From Curvibacter microcysteis (lineage in GTDB: Bacteria; Pseudomonadota; Gammaproteobacteria; Burkholderiales; Burkholderiaceae_C), in contig NZ_JAQSIO010000001.1 in the NCBI RefSeq assembly GCF_028649455.1, forward strand, positions 186,001 through 250,000: DNA of 64,000 nucleotides. Reading direction: 5' to 3'. The notes under the pieces are model-generated. The model saw nothing but the letters and a program-made list of their open reading frames with translations. It was not told where the DNA came from and made no database searches. A program made the translations under genes and the position numbers. Of the stretch, positions 42,381-51,853 are shown piece by piece (within the stretch, counting starts at the first letter, position 1; every line of letters starts with the position of its first letter).

Positions 42381-42400
42381 TTCTGTTCCGTTACAGAACA
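42381..42400. promoter_or_regulatory. inverted repeat ahead of the GMC gene
   Basis: TTCTGT-TCCGTT-ACAGAA, continuing CA, with the alternative pairing TGTTC/GAACA. It lies 125 bp before the GMC start and just after the AcoR-like gene. A candidate binding site for that regulator. Confidence 0.5.
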
Positions 42401-42525
42401 AAAAAAGGCGGTGTATTCCCGATGTAGGTCTTCCACGATCGTTTTTCTAAAGTCTCGCCGGTTGCGATGGGCACACGCCGCAGCTATCGGAGACAGAGAA
42501 ATCAACGGTCCGCAAAGGAATACAA

Positions 42526-44268
42526 ATGGAATCCCGAACTGACAATCGTTTTGAGCAAGATGACGGATGGCTGGAGCGTCTGGAGCGCGCGTTGATCTCG
42601 GGGCGCTTGAATCGCAGGGGATTCATGCGTGCCGTCACGGCTGCTGGATTCGGGGCCAGCGGCCTCACCGCGCTCGCCGATCAGTTGGAGGCGATCCGCG
42701 CCAACCAGGTGGAGCGCACTAAGCAGCTTTTGCCTGCCTACGACTACGTGATCGTGGGCACGGGGACGGCGGCCTGCGCCTTGGTGGGGCGGCTGGCCGC
42801 CCGAAGGAATGCCACGATCTTGATAATAGAGGCGGGCGACTGGGACACTGCGCCGTCCGTGATGGACCCCACTGCCTGGTTCACGAACTTGGGTACTGAA
42901 CGCGATTGGGGCGATGTAGCCATTCCCTCTTCCGGGACCAACCATCGGGCGATTCCTGAACACATGGGGCGGGTTGTCGGTGGCGGTAGCAGCATCAATG
43001 CCACGATTTGGGCGCGGCCATTCAAGCAAGATTTGGAGCATTGGGCCACGGTAAGTGGTGACCGGTCTTGGGGTTACGAAGCAGGCTTGGAGATCTACCG
43101 CCGCATGGAGAATTGGCAGGGCACACCCGATGCGCGCTACCGTGGGAAAAATGGCCCTGTGTGGTGCCAGCCCGCGAACAACCCCCATCCCCTGGCAACG
43201 ACTCTGCTGGCGGCTTGCACAAGCCTGGGTTATCCCGTTTTGGATGATTTGAACGGGCGGCGTGAGGAAGGGCACATTGGCTTCGCCCTCATGAATCAGA
43301 TCATTCGAGACGGTCGTCGCCAAAGCATGGCTCGGTCGTACCTGTATCCGGTGCTGTCCAAGCCCAATGTCACGGTCGCGGTCCAGACCCATGCAGACCG
43401 GCTTGTGCTCTCTGGCACCCGAGTGACCGGGGTTCAAATCAGCCGGGGCGGTGTGTCAAGCGTGATCAGCGCCAACAGCGAAGTGATCCTGTGTGCCGGC
43501 GGCATCAACACGCCCAAACTCCTGATGCTGAGTGGCATTGGTGACGCAGCACAGCTTCGGCAGCATGGCATCCGAGCAGTTGTCGACGCGAAAGAGGTTG
43601 GCCAGAACTTTCAGGATCACCTGCTCCACGGTGGCTGCATTTGGGAGCCCAAAGAGCACCTTCCTCACCGCAACAGCGCCGCCAACGCCTCGGGCTTCCT
43701 CAAGAGCCAGGCCCGCCTGGAGGCCCCCGATGTGAACCTGGTGCAAATCGAGTTGCCCTACGCGTCGGATGTCATCGGCAAGCAATATGCGCCCCCGAAC
43801 ACCAGTTGGGCGCTTTGCGCGGGGCTGGTAGCGCCCAAAAGCAAGGGGGAGATCCGCTTGCGAAGCGCGGATCCCAAAGACCGGCCGGTGGTCGATGCCC
43901 GTTTCCTGAGCCACCCTGATGACGTTAAAGCGCTGGCGTTTGGCATTGAGGTCGCCCGTGACCTTGGCAATTCCCCCGCCATGAAGGACTTCGTGAAGCG
44001 CGAAGTGGTGCCGGGGAAGAAGTTAACCGGCCAGGCCATGGAAGACTTTGTGCGCAACGGTGCGACCACTTACTTCCACCAATCGGGGACCTGCCGCATG
44101 GGCAGTGACGCGGCGGCCGTGGTGGACGCCAAGCTGCGAGTCAATGGCATCCAAGGTTTGCGGATTGCCGACAGTTCCATCATGCCCCAAATCGCGTCCG
44201 TGGCCACCATGGCCACTTGCGCCTTGATCGGTGAGCGCATGGCCGACATCTTGAGCCCCGCAGTTTGA
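42526..44268 (+). CDS. GMC-family alcohol oxidoreductase
   Basis: FAD-dependent oxidation of an alcohol to an aldehyde. FAD motif VGTGTAACALVGRLAA from residue 77; the GMC signature region near VVGGGSSINATIW; catalytic His in HQSGTCRMG and the C-terminal ADSSIMPQIASVATMATC. The 580 residues carry an N-terminal extension with R30-R31-G-F-M and a hydrophobic run, which looks like a Tat signal, so periplasmic or membrane-linked action is possible. It is followed at 57 bp by an NahF-like aldehyde dehydrogenase. An aromatic alcohol such as salicyl alcohol is the inferred substrate. Confidence 0.85.
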   Translation: MESRTDNRFEQDDGWLERLERALISGRLNRRGFMRAVTAAGFGASGLTALADQLEAIRANQVERTKQLLPAYDYVIVGTGTAACALVGRLAARRNATILIIEAGDWDTAPSVMDPTAWFTNLGTERDWGDVAIPSSGTNHRAIPEHMGRVVGGGSSINATIWARPFKQDLEHWATVSGDRSWGYEAGLEIYRRMENWQGTPDARYRGKNGPVWCQPANNPHPLATTLLAACTSLGYPVLDDLNGRREEGHIGFALMNQIIRDGRRQSMARSYLYPVLSKPNVTVAVQTHADRLVLSGTRVTGVQISRGGVSSVISANSEVILCAGGINTPKLLMLSGIGDAAQLRQHGIRAVVDAKEVGQNFQDHLLHGGCIWEPKEHLPHRNSAANASGFLKSQARLEAPDVNLVQIELPYASDVIGKQYAPPNTSWALCAGLVAPKSKGEIRLRSADPKDRPVVDARFLSHPDDVKALAFGIEVARDLGNSPAMKDFVKREVVPGKKLTGQAMEDFVRNGATTYFHQSGTCRMGSDAAAVVDAKLRVNGIQGLRIADSSIMPQIASVATMATCALIGERMADILSPAV

Positions 44269-44325
44269 GCGGAGCACCTGTTTCTTTCTTTTCCGTAACC
44301 CTGATTTGACAGGAAACCATCTTCT

Positions 44326-45777
44326 ATGAAATCACAACTTTTGATTGACAACGACTGGGTCAATGCGCTGGGCGATGCCACTTTCGAGCGTCGACATCCG
44401 ATCAGCAATGCCTTGATCACGGAGGCTGCTGCAGCCAGCGTTGAGGATGCCAAAAAGGCGGCTGAATCGGCCCAAGCGGCCTACAAGGCGTGGCGCTTGT
44501 CACCCCCCAGCGAACGTCGACGCTTGCTTTTGAAGGCGGCGGACATCCTGGAAAGCAAGACGCCGCAGTTCATCGAAACGATGGCGGCAGAGGTCGGGGC
44601 TTCGGCGCTGTGGGCTGGGTTCAATGTTCACTTGGCGGCCAATGTGTTCCGCGAAGCGGCCTCGCTGGCGACCCAGATCCAGGGCGAGACCATTCCGACC
44701 GACAAGCCTGGTGCCTTGTCCATGACGCTCCGTCAGCCGGTTGGCGTGATATTCAGCATGGTTCCCTGGAATGGCACGGTGGTGCTGGCGGCCCGAGCCA
44801 TTGCTTACCCCATCGTCTGCGGCAATGCGGTCGTTTTCCGAGGCTCTGAGGTCAGCCCGAAGACCCATGCACTGATCGCTGAGGCCCTGGTAGAGGCTGG
44901 CTTCCCGCCGGGCGTATTGAATTACCTCAGCAATGCGCCTCAAACCGCTCCCGAGGTGGTGGATACGCTGATTGCACACCCAGCCATTCGTCGCATCAAC
45001 TTCACGGGCTCCACCCGTGTGGGACGCATCGTGGCAGAAAAGGCCGCGCAGCATCTGAAGCGCTGTTTGTTGGAGTTGGGAGGCAAGTCCCCTCTGATCG
45101 TGTTGGACGATGCCCATGTGGATGAGGCCGTCAAGGCTGCTGTTTTTGGTTCTTTCCTGTACCAAGGCCAAATCTGCATGTCCACTGAGCGACTGATCGT
45201 CGACGAAAAAGTGGCAGATGAATTTGTCACCAAGTTCGCGGCACGGGCAAGTCAGTTGCTCTCTGGGGACCCCAGCGTTAACCCCCAGTGTGTCATCGGA
45301 CCGATGATCAATCCTTCCTCTGGTGTGCGCATCAACGATCTGCTGCAAGACGCCTTGGACAAGGGCGCCAAGCTGGTCTGTGGTGGTGTGGCCAACGGAG
45401 CCGTCATGCCTGCGACCATCCTGGATCATGTGACCGCCAGCATGAAAATCTATGACCAGGAAACTTTCGGGCCTATCACCGTGGTGGTACGCGTCAAAAC
45501 GGCTGCTGAGGCCATTGCGGTGGCCAATGACAGCGCCTACGGTCTCTCTTCAGGTGTGTTTGGCCGGGATGTGAATCGCGCTCTGGCCGTAGGGTTGGAG
45601 CTGGAGTACGGTTCGGTTCACATCAATGGGTCCACGGTTCAGAACGAAGCACAGGCTCCCTACGGCGGGACCAAGCAAAGTGGCTATGGTCGCTTCGATG
45701 GTCGGGCCGTCATCGACGAGTTCACCGAGCTCAAGTGGTTAACGATTGAGCCGCAGGAGCAGCAGTACCCGTTCTGA
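44326..45777 (+). CDS. nahF: salicylaldehyde dehydrogenase-like aldehyde dehydrogenase
   Basis: NAD(P)-dependent oxidation of an aromatic aldehyde to the acid. The 483 residues equal NahF in length. E250 (LELGGKS) and C284 (GQICMS) are catalytic. W96, G150 and R157, which I recall as substrate-pocket residues of NahF, are all present, and the ending EFTELKWLTIEP...QQYPF matches the NahF C-terminus as I remember it. Salicylaldehyde is therefore the most likely substrate. This links the upstream alcohol oxidoreductase to the salicylate hydroxylase cluster 7 kb away. Confidence 0.85.
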   Translation: MKSQLLIDNDWVNALGDATFERRHPISNALITEAAAASVEDAKKAAESAQAAYKAWRLSPPSERRRLLLKAADILESKTPQFIETMAAEVGASALWAGFNVHLAANVFREAASLATQIQGETIPTDKPGALSMTLRQPVGVIFSMVPWNGTVVLAARAIAYPIVCGNAVVFRGSEVSPKTHALIAEALVEAGFPPGVLNYLSNAPQTAPEVVDTLIAHPAIRRINFTGSTRVGRIVAEKAAQHLKRCLLELGGKSPLIVLDDAHVDEAVKAAVFGSFLYQGQICMSTERLIVDEKVADEFVTKFAARASQLLSGDPSVNPQCVIGPMINPSSGVRINDLLQDALDKGAKLVCGGVANGAVMPATILDHVTASMKIYDQETFGPITVVVRVKTAAEAIAVANDSAYGLSSGVFGRDVNRALAVGLELEYGSVHINGSTVQNEAQAPYGGTKQSGYGRFDGRAVIDEFTELKWLTIEPQEQQYPF

Positions 45778-45986
45778 CACGCTGTCTTCAGGCGATTCAT
45801 GGGCACTGCCCATGGGACCGCCACAGCCGGTCGGCGGTAGTCCCCCCGGTGCTCCTCGCTCAGCGATTCCACCTGAGCGGGGCATTCTTGGGCGACAGGG
45901 AGTAAGTCATGCGGGGCGCGTGGCCATCAGCTGGGACCGCCCCGACCCAGGGTTCCCTGGGCTGTGATCCGAGGACGCTTGGTTAT

Positions 45987-46463
45987 TCAGGGCGTCACGG
46001 GGGCTGCTGAGAAGCTGTAGTGGGAAAACTTCCACTGCCCATCGGCTTGCTTTTGCAGCAGAAATAGCTCTTTGAAGGCGGCCGGACCTGCTGCTTGGTG
46101 AGCGCTGTTGACCTTCATTGTTCCCGCAGAGTGGGTGCGCAGCAGAGCAGTGTTCTCGCTGAGTAGCTTGACTTCATCCACTTTGAAGTTCAATTGCAAA
46201 GTGATGGCTTTGAAGGTGGCGTCGTAGGTCGAACGCACCGCGGCTGCGCCGACGGCGGCGGGTGCATCGGGGGCCATTTGAACCCCCTCGGGCGTGTAGA
46301 GGCTGACGATCCGGCTGGTATCGCTGGCGTTCAGCGCTGCTTCGTATTGCGCCAGTGTCTGGAGAATGGCTTGTTCAGTCGGGGAGGCTGCGGCCAGCGA
46401 CAAGCCTGGGACGATCAATGCGCTCAATGTGAAAGCGGCAAGGGTTTGACGAATGTTCAACAT
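45987..46463 (-). CDS. exported SnoaL/SgcJ-like protein
   Basis: 158 residues with a signal peptide (MLNIRQTLAAFTLSALIVPG, cut near LAAA). The rest has the SnoaL/SgcJ (NTF2-like) pattern: LAQYEAALNASDTSRIVSLY and LFLLQKQADGQWKFSHYSFS. Family members are enzymes or binding proteins of very varied roles; nothing decides the function here. No operon partner on either side. Confidence 0.75.
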   Translation of the reverse strand: MLNIRQTLAAFTLSALIVPGLSLAAASPTEQAILQTLAQYEAALNASDTSRIVSLYTPEGVQMAPDAPAAVGAAAVRSTYDATFKAITLQLNFKVDEVKLLSENTALLRTHSAGTMKVNSAHQAAGPAAFKELFLLQKQADGQWKFSHYSFSAAPVTP

Positions 46464-46614
46464 GATTGATTTCTGGGGGCGATGAAAACTTGGTGATGTG
46501 CGGCGCTGCGCCGGGTGGGGTTGGCCGCACCCAGCGGGCCGAGTGGGCTTGCGACAAGACCCCTTTCTCAGGGGAACCGGGGCAAGCGAGTACGCGCTGA
46601 GGGTCAGCTCTGCG

Positions 46615-47241
46615 TTACACCTGTACCCAGGCTGGCGCGATACCGACGCCGCGGCCGAGGAAGAAGCCGAAATGGATGTTCATCTCACCAATCGGTTCGA
46701 TGAAGCGGCTGTTTCTCAGGGGCCCCGACTCTACCGGCTCAAACCGAGCGGTGCGAGCCAGCTCTGCCACGGTTGCTTTCGCATCTGCGTCATCGCCGGC
46801 GATAAAGACCTGCAAGGTCTTGTCTTGGCGCGCTGAGGTCTCCAGCAAGTTCGAGAAGATGGTGTTGAAGGCTTTGACCACTCGGGCCTTGGGCAGCAGC
46901 TTCTGAATCTCCTCAGCAGCAGATGTGCTGTGTCCCAGCAAAAGGTCTTGGAAGTCGGCCGTGATCGGATTGCTGATGTCCACCACCACCTTCCCCGCCA
47001 GGCCATCCGTTTGGCTCAGAACCTCTGCCACCGCGCCGTAGGGCAGTGCCAGGATGACGACCTCGCTGCACTGGCTGGCAGTCTCAATGTCTGTGCCGGT
47101 GATGCCTCGGCCTAGCGAGGCGGCCAGCATTGAGGCCTTGGTGATATCACGGGCGCCGAGGGTGACTTCATGGCCTGCGGCGGCCATTACGGCGGCAAGG
47201 CCGGTACCCATCTTGCCGGTTCCAATGAGACTGACTTTCAT
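46615..47241 (-). CDS. NADPH-dependent F420 reductase-like dinucleotide-binding protein
   Basis: 208 residues with an N-terminal Rossmann motif (MKVSLIGTGKMGTGLAAVMA, GxGxxG at about 7-12), then VVVDISNPIT and VVKAFNT segments typical of the F420-dependent NADP reductase / NAD_binding_2 family. In proteobacteria without F420 such proteins are probably NADPH-dependent reductases of unknown substrate. It is divergent from a LysR gene 96 bp away, which likely regulates it. Confidence 0.8.
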   Translation of the reverse strand: MKVSLIGTGKMGTGLAAVMAAAGHEVTLGARDITKASMLAASLGRGITGTDIETASQCSEVVILALPYGAVAEVLSQTDGLAGKVVVDISNPITADFQDLLLGHSTSAAEEIQKLLPKARVVKAFNTIFSNLLETSARQDKTLQVFIAGDDADAKATVAELARTARFEPVESGPLRNSRFIEPIGEMNIHFGFFLGRGVGIAPAWVQV

Positions 47242-47337
47242 GTGTGTGCTCCTTGTTGAGATGCACGGACTGTAAGATTGAAAACCAATTGGGATAAATG
47301 CATAAAATGATGGCTAACTTGAAATGAATTGCTTCTA

Positions 47338-48225
47338 ATGGATCGTTTTTTGAGCCTGCAGGTGTTCGCCAAGTCGGTGGAACTCGGTTCTTTCACCGCC
47401 GCGGCTGAAGCTTTGAGCATGTCCTCTCAGTGGGTGGGCAAGCATGTCCACGCCCTGGAGTCCCACTTGGGCTTGCGTTTGCTGAACCGCACGACGCGGC
47501 GCCAACACCTCACCGAGGCGGGTGAGGATTTTTACGAGCGTGTCAAGGTCATCCTGTCGGAGTTAGCTGCAGCTGAGGGGGCAGCTGCACAGACTCAGGG
47601 CACCCCTCGAGGTCGCTTGCGCATCAATGCCCCGGTGTCGTTTGGGGTGCATGCTTTATCTCGCCGTCTGCCCGAGTACCTGACCCGCCATCCGGAGGTC
47701 GCGGTGGACTTGTCCCTGACGAATCGATCGGTGGACTTGATCGACGAGGGGTTTGACCTTTGTTTTCGCGTGGGTGAGCTGTCAGACAGTGGACTGATCG
47801 CACGGCCGTTGACCCCGTACCGGCTGCGTTTGTGCGCGGCGCCCGCCTATTTGGCCGAGCATGAACCGATCACCCACCCCAGCGACTTGTCTCGCCATGA
47901 ATGCCTGGGTTTTTCGCACAGCGACTTACGCCGCCACTGGCAGTTTGAGTCAGCGCAGGGCTTGGTCAAGGTCGAGGTGACCGGGCGATTGATGGCTGAC
48001 AGCGGCGAGGCATTGCTGGCAGCGGCCCAATCTGGCATGGGCGTGCTGTTGCAGCCCAGCGAACTGGTGCAACACGATCTCAACCTCGGCCGCCTTGTTG
48101 AGGTCTTGCCAGACTACCCGGCGCCGACCCGTCCTTTTCACTTGCTCTACGCCCCAGACAGGCGCATGACCCCCAAGCTGCGCAGCTTCATTGACTTTGC
48201 TGTCGCCGCGTTTGGCAATCCCTGA
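47338..48225 (+). CDS. LysR-family regulator
   Basis: 295 residues. Helix-turn-helix near SFTAAAEALSMSSQWVGKHV, then a CrgA/DmlR-like effector domain (GRLRINAPVSFGVHALSRRL, GFDLCFRVGELSDSGLIARP). ATG at 47338, three codons after a TTG. Divergent from the F420 reductase-like gene, so that gene is the likely target. AT-rich spacer 47242-47337 should hold both promoters. Confidence 0.87.
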   Translation: MDRFLSLQVFAKSVELGSFTAAAEALSMSSQWVGKHVHALESHLGLRLLNRTTRRQHLTEAGEDFYERVKVILSELAAAEGAAAQTQGTPRGRLRINAPVSFGVHALSRRLPEYLTRHPEVAVDLSLTNRSVDLIDEGFDLCFRVGELSDSGLIARPLTPYRLRLCAAPAYLAEHEPITHPSDLSRHECLGFSHSDLRRHWQFESAQGLVKVEVTGRLMADSGEALLAAAQSGMGVLLQPSELVQHDLNLGRLVEVLPDYPAPTRPFHLLYAPDRRMTPKLRSFIDFAVAAFGNP

Positions 48226-48365
48226 TGAAACTGCCTGCCTCTGGCCAGGCCCCGCACGGACTGCCACTCCGGCCGCACATTCGCTGGTCTGCTTGTGACC
48301 CAGGTGTGGCTGGTTGGCGTTCATCGATCCAGGGATGCAATGCCCTGAACGACGAAGCGCCGCCC

Positions 48366-49271
48366 TCAGTCAAACCGCCCCGCTGCGGCGCACGCCAACA
48401 ACTGGTCAACCACGTAGCGCAACCGAGGGCTCATCGGGCGGCGAGGCCAGACAGCATGGATTTCCACATCGGGTCCTGCCACCTCGGGCAACACCTCCTG
48501 CAACTGGCCTGAGGCCAGCGCCTCGCGCAACAGCGAGATGGGCAGTTGTACCAGGCCGAGCCCAAAGATGGCGGCATCCACCATGGCGGCGCCATCGCTG
48601 AACTGGTGGGTGGCATGTGGCGTGTACAGCGTGGGCTCGTTGCCGGTGCACACTGACCAGGCCAGCGGAGGTCCGTTTGGCGTTCCCACAATGCAGCGGT
48701 GCTCAGCCAGCTCCGCTAGCGAGGTCGGTACCCCGCGGCGCTTCAGGTAGGCGGGGGACGCGCAGATCACCCGCCGTTGCTGCGCCAGGCGCCTGGCCAC
48801 CAAGTGGGTGCTGTCCGCCAGTCGGCCAAAGCGGATGGCAAGGTCTACATCCTCGCGCAACAGGTCACTGGTGGCGTCGGTGAATGACAGGGTCAGGCTG
48901 ATGCCGGGGTGCGCCTGCAGGATCTCCATCAAGGCGGGTAGTAACACACTGCGTCCAAACGCGACCGGCATGTCAATGTGCAGGCGCCCACTCAGTACTT
49001 GGTGGCTCGATGACAGGGCGGTCTGCGCCGCAGTGACTTCATCGAGCGCCGCCAGGCAGGCGGCTAAATAGGTTTCACCGTCCGAGGTCAGCCGGGTCAG
49101 GCGCGTGGTGCGATGAAACAGCTTGAAGCCCAGTCGGGTCTCCAGTCGGGTGATGGCCTTGCCCACCGCGGATTTGGTCAGACCCAGTTGATCGCCCGCC
49201 TTGGTGAAGTTGCCTGCGCGTGCAGCCGCCACAAATAGGGCAACGCCTGAAAAAGGATCCTGTTCGTCCAT
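48366..49271 (-). CDS. LysR-family regulator
   Basis: 301 residues of the same CrgA/DmlR-like branch: NFTKAGDQLGLTKSAVGKAI for the DNA-binding helix, then GRLHIDMPVAFGRSVLLPAL and DLAIRFGRLADSTHLVARRL. Divergent from the plus-strand run starting with a tautomerase at 49411, across a 139-bp AT-rich spacer. That run (49411-52444) is its probable target. Confidence 0.87.
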   Translation of the reverse strand: MDEQDPFSGVALFVAAARAGNFTKAGDQLGLTKSAVGKAITRLETRLGFKLFHRTTRLTRLTSDGETYLAACLAALDEVTAAQTALSSSHQVLSGRLHIDMPVAFGRSVLLPALMEILQAHPGISLTLSFTDATSDLLREDVDLAIRFGRLADSTHLVARRLAQQRRVICASPAYLKRRGVPTSLAELAEHRCIVGTPNGPPLAWSVCTGNEPTLYTPHATHQFSDGAAMVDAAIFGLGLVQLPISLLREALASGQLQEVLPEVAGPDVEIHAVWPRRPMSPRLRYVVDQLLACAAAGRFD

Positions 49272-49410
49272 TGTTTCTTTCCGGGATACTTTGTATGGAA
49301 ATTTGGTTGATTATGTATTTCTAATTCAACTTTACGATGACGCTACCGCTCGGGGTGTATCGGCCCAAGTCGACCGCCCAGCGACTCTCAACCACTTGAA
49401 GGAGTTACCC

Positions 49411-49611
49411 ATGCCCGTCGTTCGTGTCAGTTGGTTCGAAGGCAAAGAACCGAAGCAAAAGGCAGCCGTAGCTGCCGACATCACCCAAAGCATTGTTCAA
49501 CATACCGGGACCGATCCCAGCTACATCTACGTGATCTTTGAAGATGTGAAGCCCTCGGACTGGGCTGGCGCCGGCAAATTGTTCGGCGACGCTGCGACCG
49601 GCAGCGCCTGA
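49411..49611 (+). CDS. 4-oxalocrotonate tautomerase-family protein
   Basis: 66 residues starting with Met-Pro, so Pro1 of the mature protein can act as the catalytic base. PVVRVSWFEGKEPKQKAAVA, VQHTGTDPSYIYVIFEDV and a short C-terminus fit the family. AAGGAG precedes the ATG. Probably a small cytosolic tautomerase in a detoxification set; substrate unknown. Confidence 0.82.
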   Translation: MPVVRVSWFEGKEPKQKAAVAADITQSIVQHTGTDPSYIYVIFEDVKPSDWAGAGKLFGDAATGSA

Positions 49612-49752
49612 TCCCCGTGCAGCGGGGCCGCTCCCTGGCGAGCCATCAGTTGGTGGGTTGGACACCAGCCCCGCTCTGCACTTCAGACCCTCTGCCACTG
49701 GCGGAGCTGACCATTCCGGCCCGCTGCCGCGGTGCCTTTCTGATGCCAAACC

Positions 49753-50118
49753 ATGACCGATCACGTCACTTGTCTGTTCACGCTGGCGCTCGAGCCGCAG
49801 CATTTCCCTGCCTTTCAGGCCTTGGTGTCTGACATTGTCAGTGCCACCCGGCAGGAGCCGGGCACTTTGATTTACGAGTACTCGGTGAACGCCGATGGTA
49901 CCCAGGCACATATCCTGGAGCGCTACCGTGCCGATGCCGTGGTCGGGCATGTCGATGTCACTTTCGCGCCCTTCGCGGAGCGCTTTCTGAGCCTCGCCAA
50001 GATCACCAGCTTGGTGGTCTATGGGCAGCCCAATGCCTCAGTCCGCCAGCGTCTGGATGTGTTTGGTGCCATCTACATGGGTGGCTTTGATGGCTTTTGC
50101 CGTGACTTTGCCGTTTGA
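49753..50118 (+). CDS. antibiotic biosynthesis monooxygenase-like protein
   Basis: 121 residues with the ABM ferredoxin-like fold: PQHFPAFQALVSDIVSATRQ, then EPGTLIYEYSVNADG and ILERYRADAVVGHVD. Family members are cofactor-free quinol monooxygenases (YgiN type). 140 bp after the tautomerase gene and 9 bp before the hydrolase gene. Confidence 0.78.
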   Translation: MTDHVTCLFTLALEPQHFPAFQALVSDIVSATRQEPGTLIYEYSVNADGTQAHILERYRADAVVGHVDVTFAPFAERFLSLAKITSLVVYGQPNASVRQRLDVFGAIYMGGFDGFCRDFAV

Positions 50119-50127
50119 GTTCAAGCG

Positions 50128-51135
50128 ATGAAGTTATTCCGTCGATTTTTGTGTGTTGTTGGTGCCGGACTGGTTTTGGGTCTGGTTGGTTCAAGCGCTA
50201 CCGCTGAACCTGCGTTGACAGTGTTGGGGCGTGACTACACCTTTCCTGAGCGTTTGCCAGGCATGCCGCACAAGCTGTCCGATGTCGCTGGGTTGCAAAT
50301 CAAGCAGTTCAAGACCAACGACGGCGTTGCTCTTTCGTACTGGGAGGCCGGCCAAGGCGAGCCACTGATCTTTGTGCCAGGTTGGTCGTCGCATGGCGCC
50401 CAGTACATCAACTTGTTGTACTTGTTGTCCAAGGACTACCACGTCTATGTGCTGGACCCGCGCAACCAAGGGTTGTCGCAAAAGGTGCAATATGGCAACC
50501 GCATCGCACGGCACGCGATGGACCTGCGGCAGTTCGGCCAGCACCTTGGTCTTGATTCGGCCAGTTATGTGGGGCACTCGATGGGGGCCGCGATTTTGTG
50601 GCACTACGTTGATCTGTTCGGCACCGATTCGGTGCGCCGAGCCGCCTTTGTGGACCAGCCCATCAGCATCTATGCACACGCTGACTGGACGGAACAAGAG
50701 CGCCTCGAGGCCGGGGGCAGTACCACCTCCCCCGAGCGCATGGTGGCCGCTTTCACCGCGGGTGGGCCTGTGAATGCCCTGGTCACTGACCTGAAGGTGT
50801 TGGAGCGATCACAGCGCACGGACTCGCCGTACTACCGCAATTCGGAGAGCTTTGCAGCGGCTTTTGTCCAGAACGATCCGGCAGCGCTGGCCCGTGTGCT
50901 GTTCAACCACACGGTGAATGATTGGCGTGATGTGGTGCGCTACAAGCTCACGGTTCCCGTGGCGTTTTTCTCGGGCGAGGAGAGCAACAACCTCCCTAGC
51001 CAGCGTTGGGCACAGTCTGTGGTGCCGGGCGCGCAACTCTATGCGTACAGCAGCGCTGAGCAGGGGGACCACTTCCTGATGTTCAAAAACCCACTGAGGT
51101 TTGTGCGTGATCTGCGCACTTTCTTGGCGCGCTGA
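50128..51135 (+). CDS. exported alpha/beta hydrolase
   Basis: 335 residues with a signal peptide (FRRFLCVVGAGLVLGLVGSS, cut near ATAE). Fold markers: oxyanion segment FVPGWSSHG, nucleophile elbow GHSMG at about 149-153, acid near GEESNNLPSQ, and catalytic His in QGDHFLMFKNP. Likely periplasmic esterase, lactonase or related enzyme. Neighbours suggest co-expression with the ABM protein and nitroreductase. Substrate unknown. Confidence 0.83.
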   Translation: MKLFRRFLCVVGAGLVLGLVGSSATAEPALTVLGRDYTFPERLPGMPHKLSDVAGLQIKQFKTNDGVALSYWEAGQGEPLIFVPGWSSHGAQYINLLYLLSKDYHVYVLDPRNQGLSQKVQYGNRIARHAMDLRQFGQHLGLDSASYVGHSMGAAILWHYVDLFGTDSVRRAAFVDQPISIYAHADWTEQERLEAGGSTTSPERMVAAFTAGGPVNALVTDLKVLERSQRTDSPYYRNSESFAAAFVQNDPAALARVLFNHTVNDWRDVVRYKLTVPVAFFSGEESNNLPSQRWAQSVVPGAQLYAYSSAEQGDHFLMFKNPLRFVRDLRTFLAR

Positions 51136-51182
51136 TACCCCCTTGATTCCCACCCACCTTTGAATGTTTGAAAGTCGTTGAC

Positions 51183-51797
51183 ATGATCGACCTGACCACC
51201 TTGCTTAAATCCCGCACTTCGGCCAACCAGTACGACCCGGCCCGCTCACTGTCCCAGGACGAGATCCGCCAACTGATCGAGTTGACCACCCTGTCGCCCT
51301 CGGCGTTCAACTTTCAAAACTGGAAGTTCATCGCGGTGCACAGTGACGAGGCCAAGGCCCGCCTTCTGCCTTTGGCCTACCAGCAAGCCAAGGTGTTGGA
51401 GGCCGCCGTGACCTTCATCGTTTGCGGCACCTTGGCGCCGCACCTGGGTTTGGCTGCCGCGCTGCAGCCCTCGCTGGAGGCCCGCATCCTGGACCAGGCC
51501 ACAGTCGATGGATGGCTCGCAGCCGCCACAGGCATGTACGGCGACAACCCGCAGTTGCAGCGGGATGAAGCCGTTCGCTCCGGTGCCATGGCCGCCATGA
51601 CGTTGATGTTGGTGGCCCAAAGCCGAGGCCTGGTGTCCTGCCCTATGATCGGATTTGATACGGCAGGGGTGTCCGCCGCCTTTGGTCTGCAGGCCTCTGA
51701 GGTGCCTGTGATGCTCGTGACCGTTGGTTATGCTGCGGCTGGGAACTGGCCACAAAAGCCCCGCAAGGCGGTGGCGCAGGTGCTTGAATTTGCCTGA
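51183..51797 (+). CDS. nitroreductase-family oxidoreductase
   Basis: 204 residues from the ATG at 51183. FMN-binding family: LLKSRTSANQYDPARSLSQD, LSPSAFNFQNWKFIAVHSDE and PVMLVTVGYAA. Members reduce nitroaromatics, quinones or enones with NAD(P)H. Same strand as the hydrolase gene, 47 bp after it. Confidence 0.85.
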   Translation: MIDLTTLLKSRTSANQYDPARSLSQDEIRQLIELTTLSPSAFNFQNWKFIAVHSDEAKARLLPLAYQQAKVLEAAVTFIVCGTLAPHLGLAAALQPSLEARILDQATVDGWLAAATGMYGDNPQLQRDEAVRSGAMAAMTLMLVAQSRGLVSCPMIGFDTAGVSAAFGLQASEVPVMLVTVGYAAAGNWPQKPRKAVAQVLEFA

Positions 51798-51853
51798 GGC
51801 CTGGGTTGGATGAACCGACAAGCCACATCTAACGCAAAACCAGAGGGGCCTCC

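Noticed and set aside
42440-42500. Sigma-54 promoter (GG-N10-GC) before the GMC gene
   Set aside because: Only a weak match, and the adjacent regulator lacks the AAA+ domain needed for sigma-54.
45798-45814. CATGGG/CCCATG hairpin after the aldehyde dehydrogenase gene as terminator
   Set aside because: Short stem and no T run; not enough for a rho-independent terminator.
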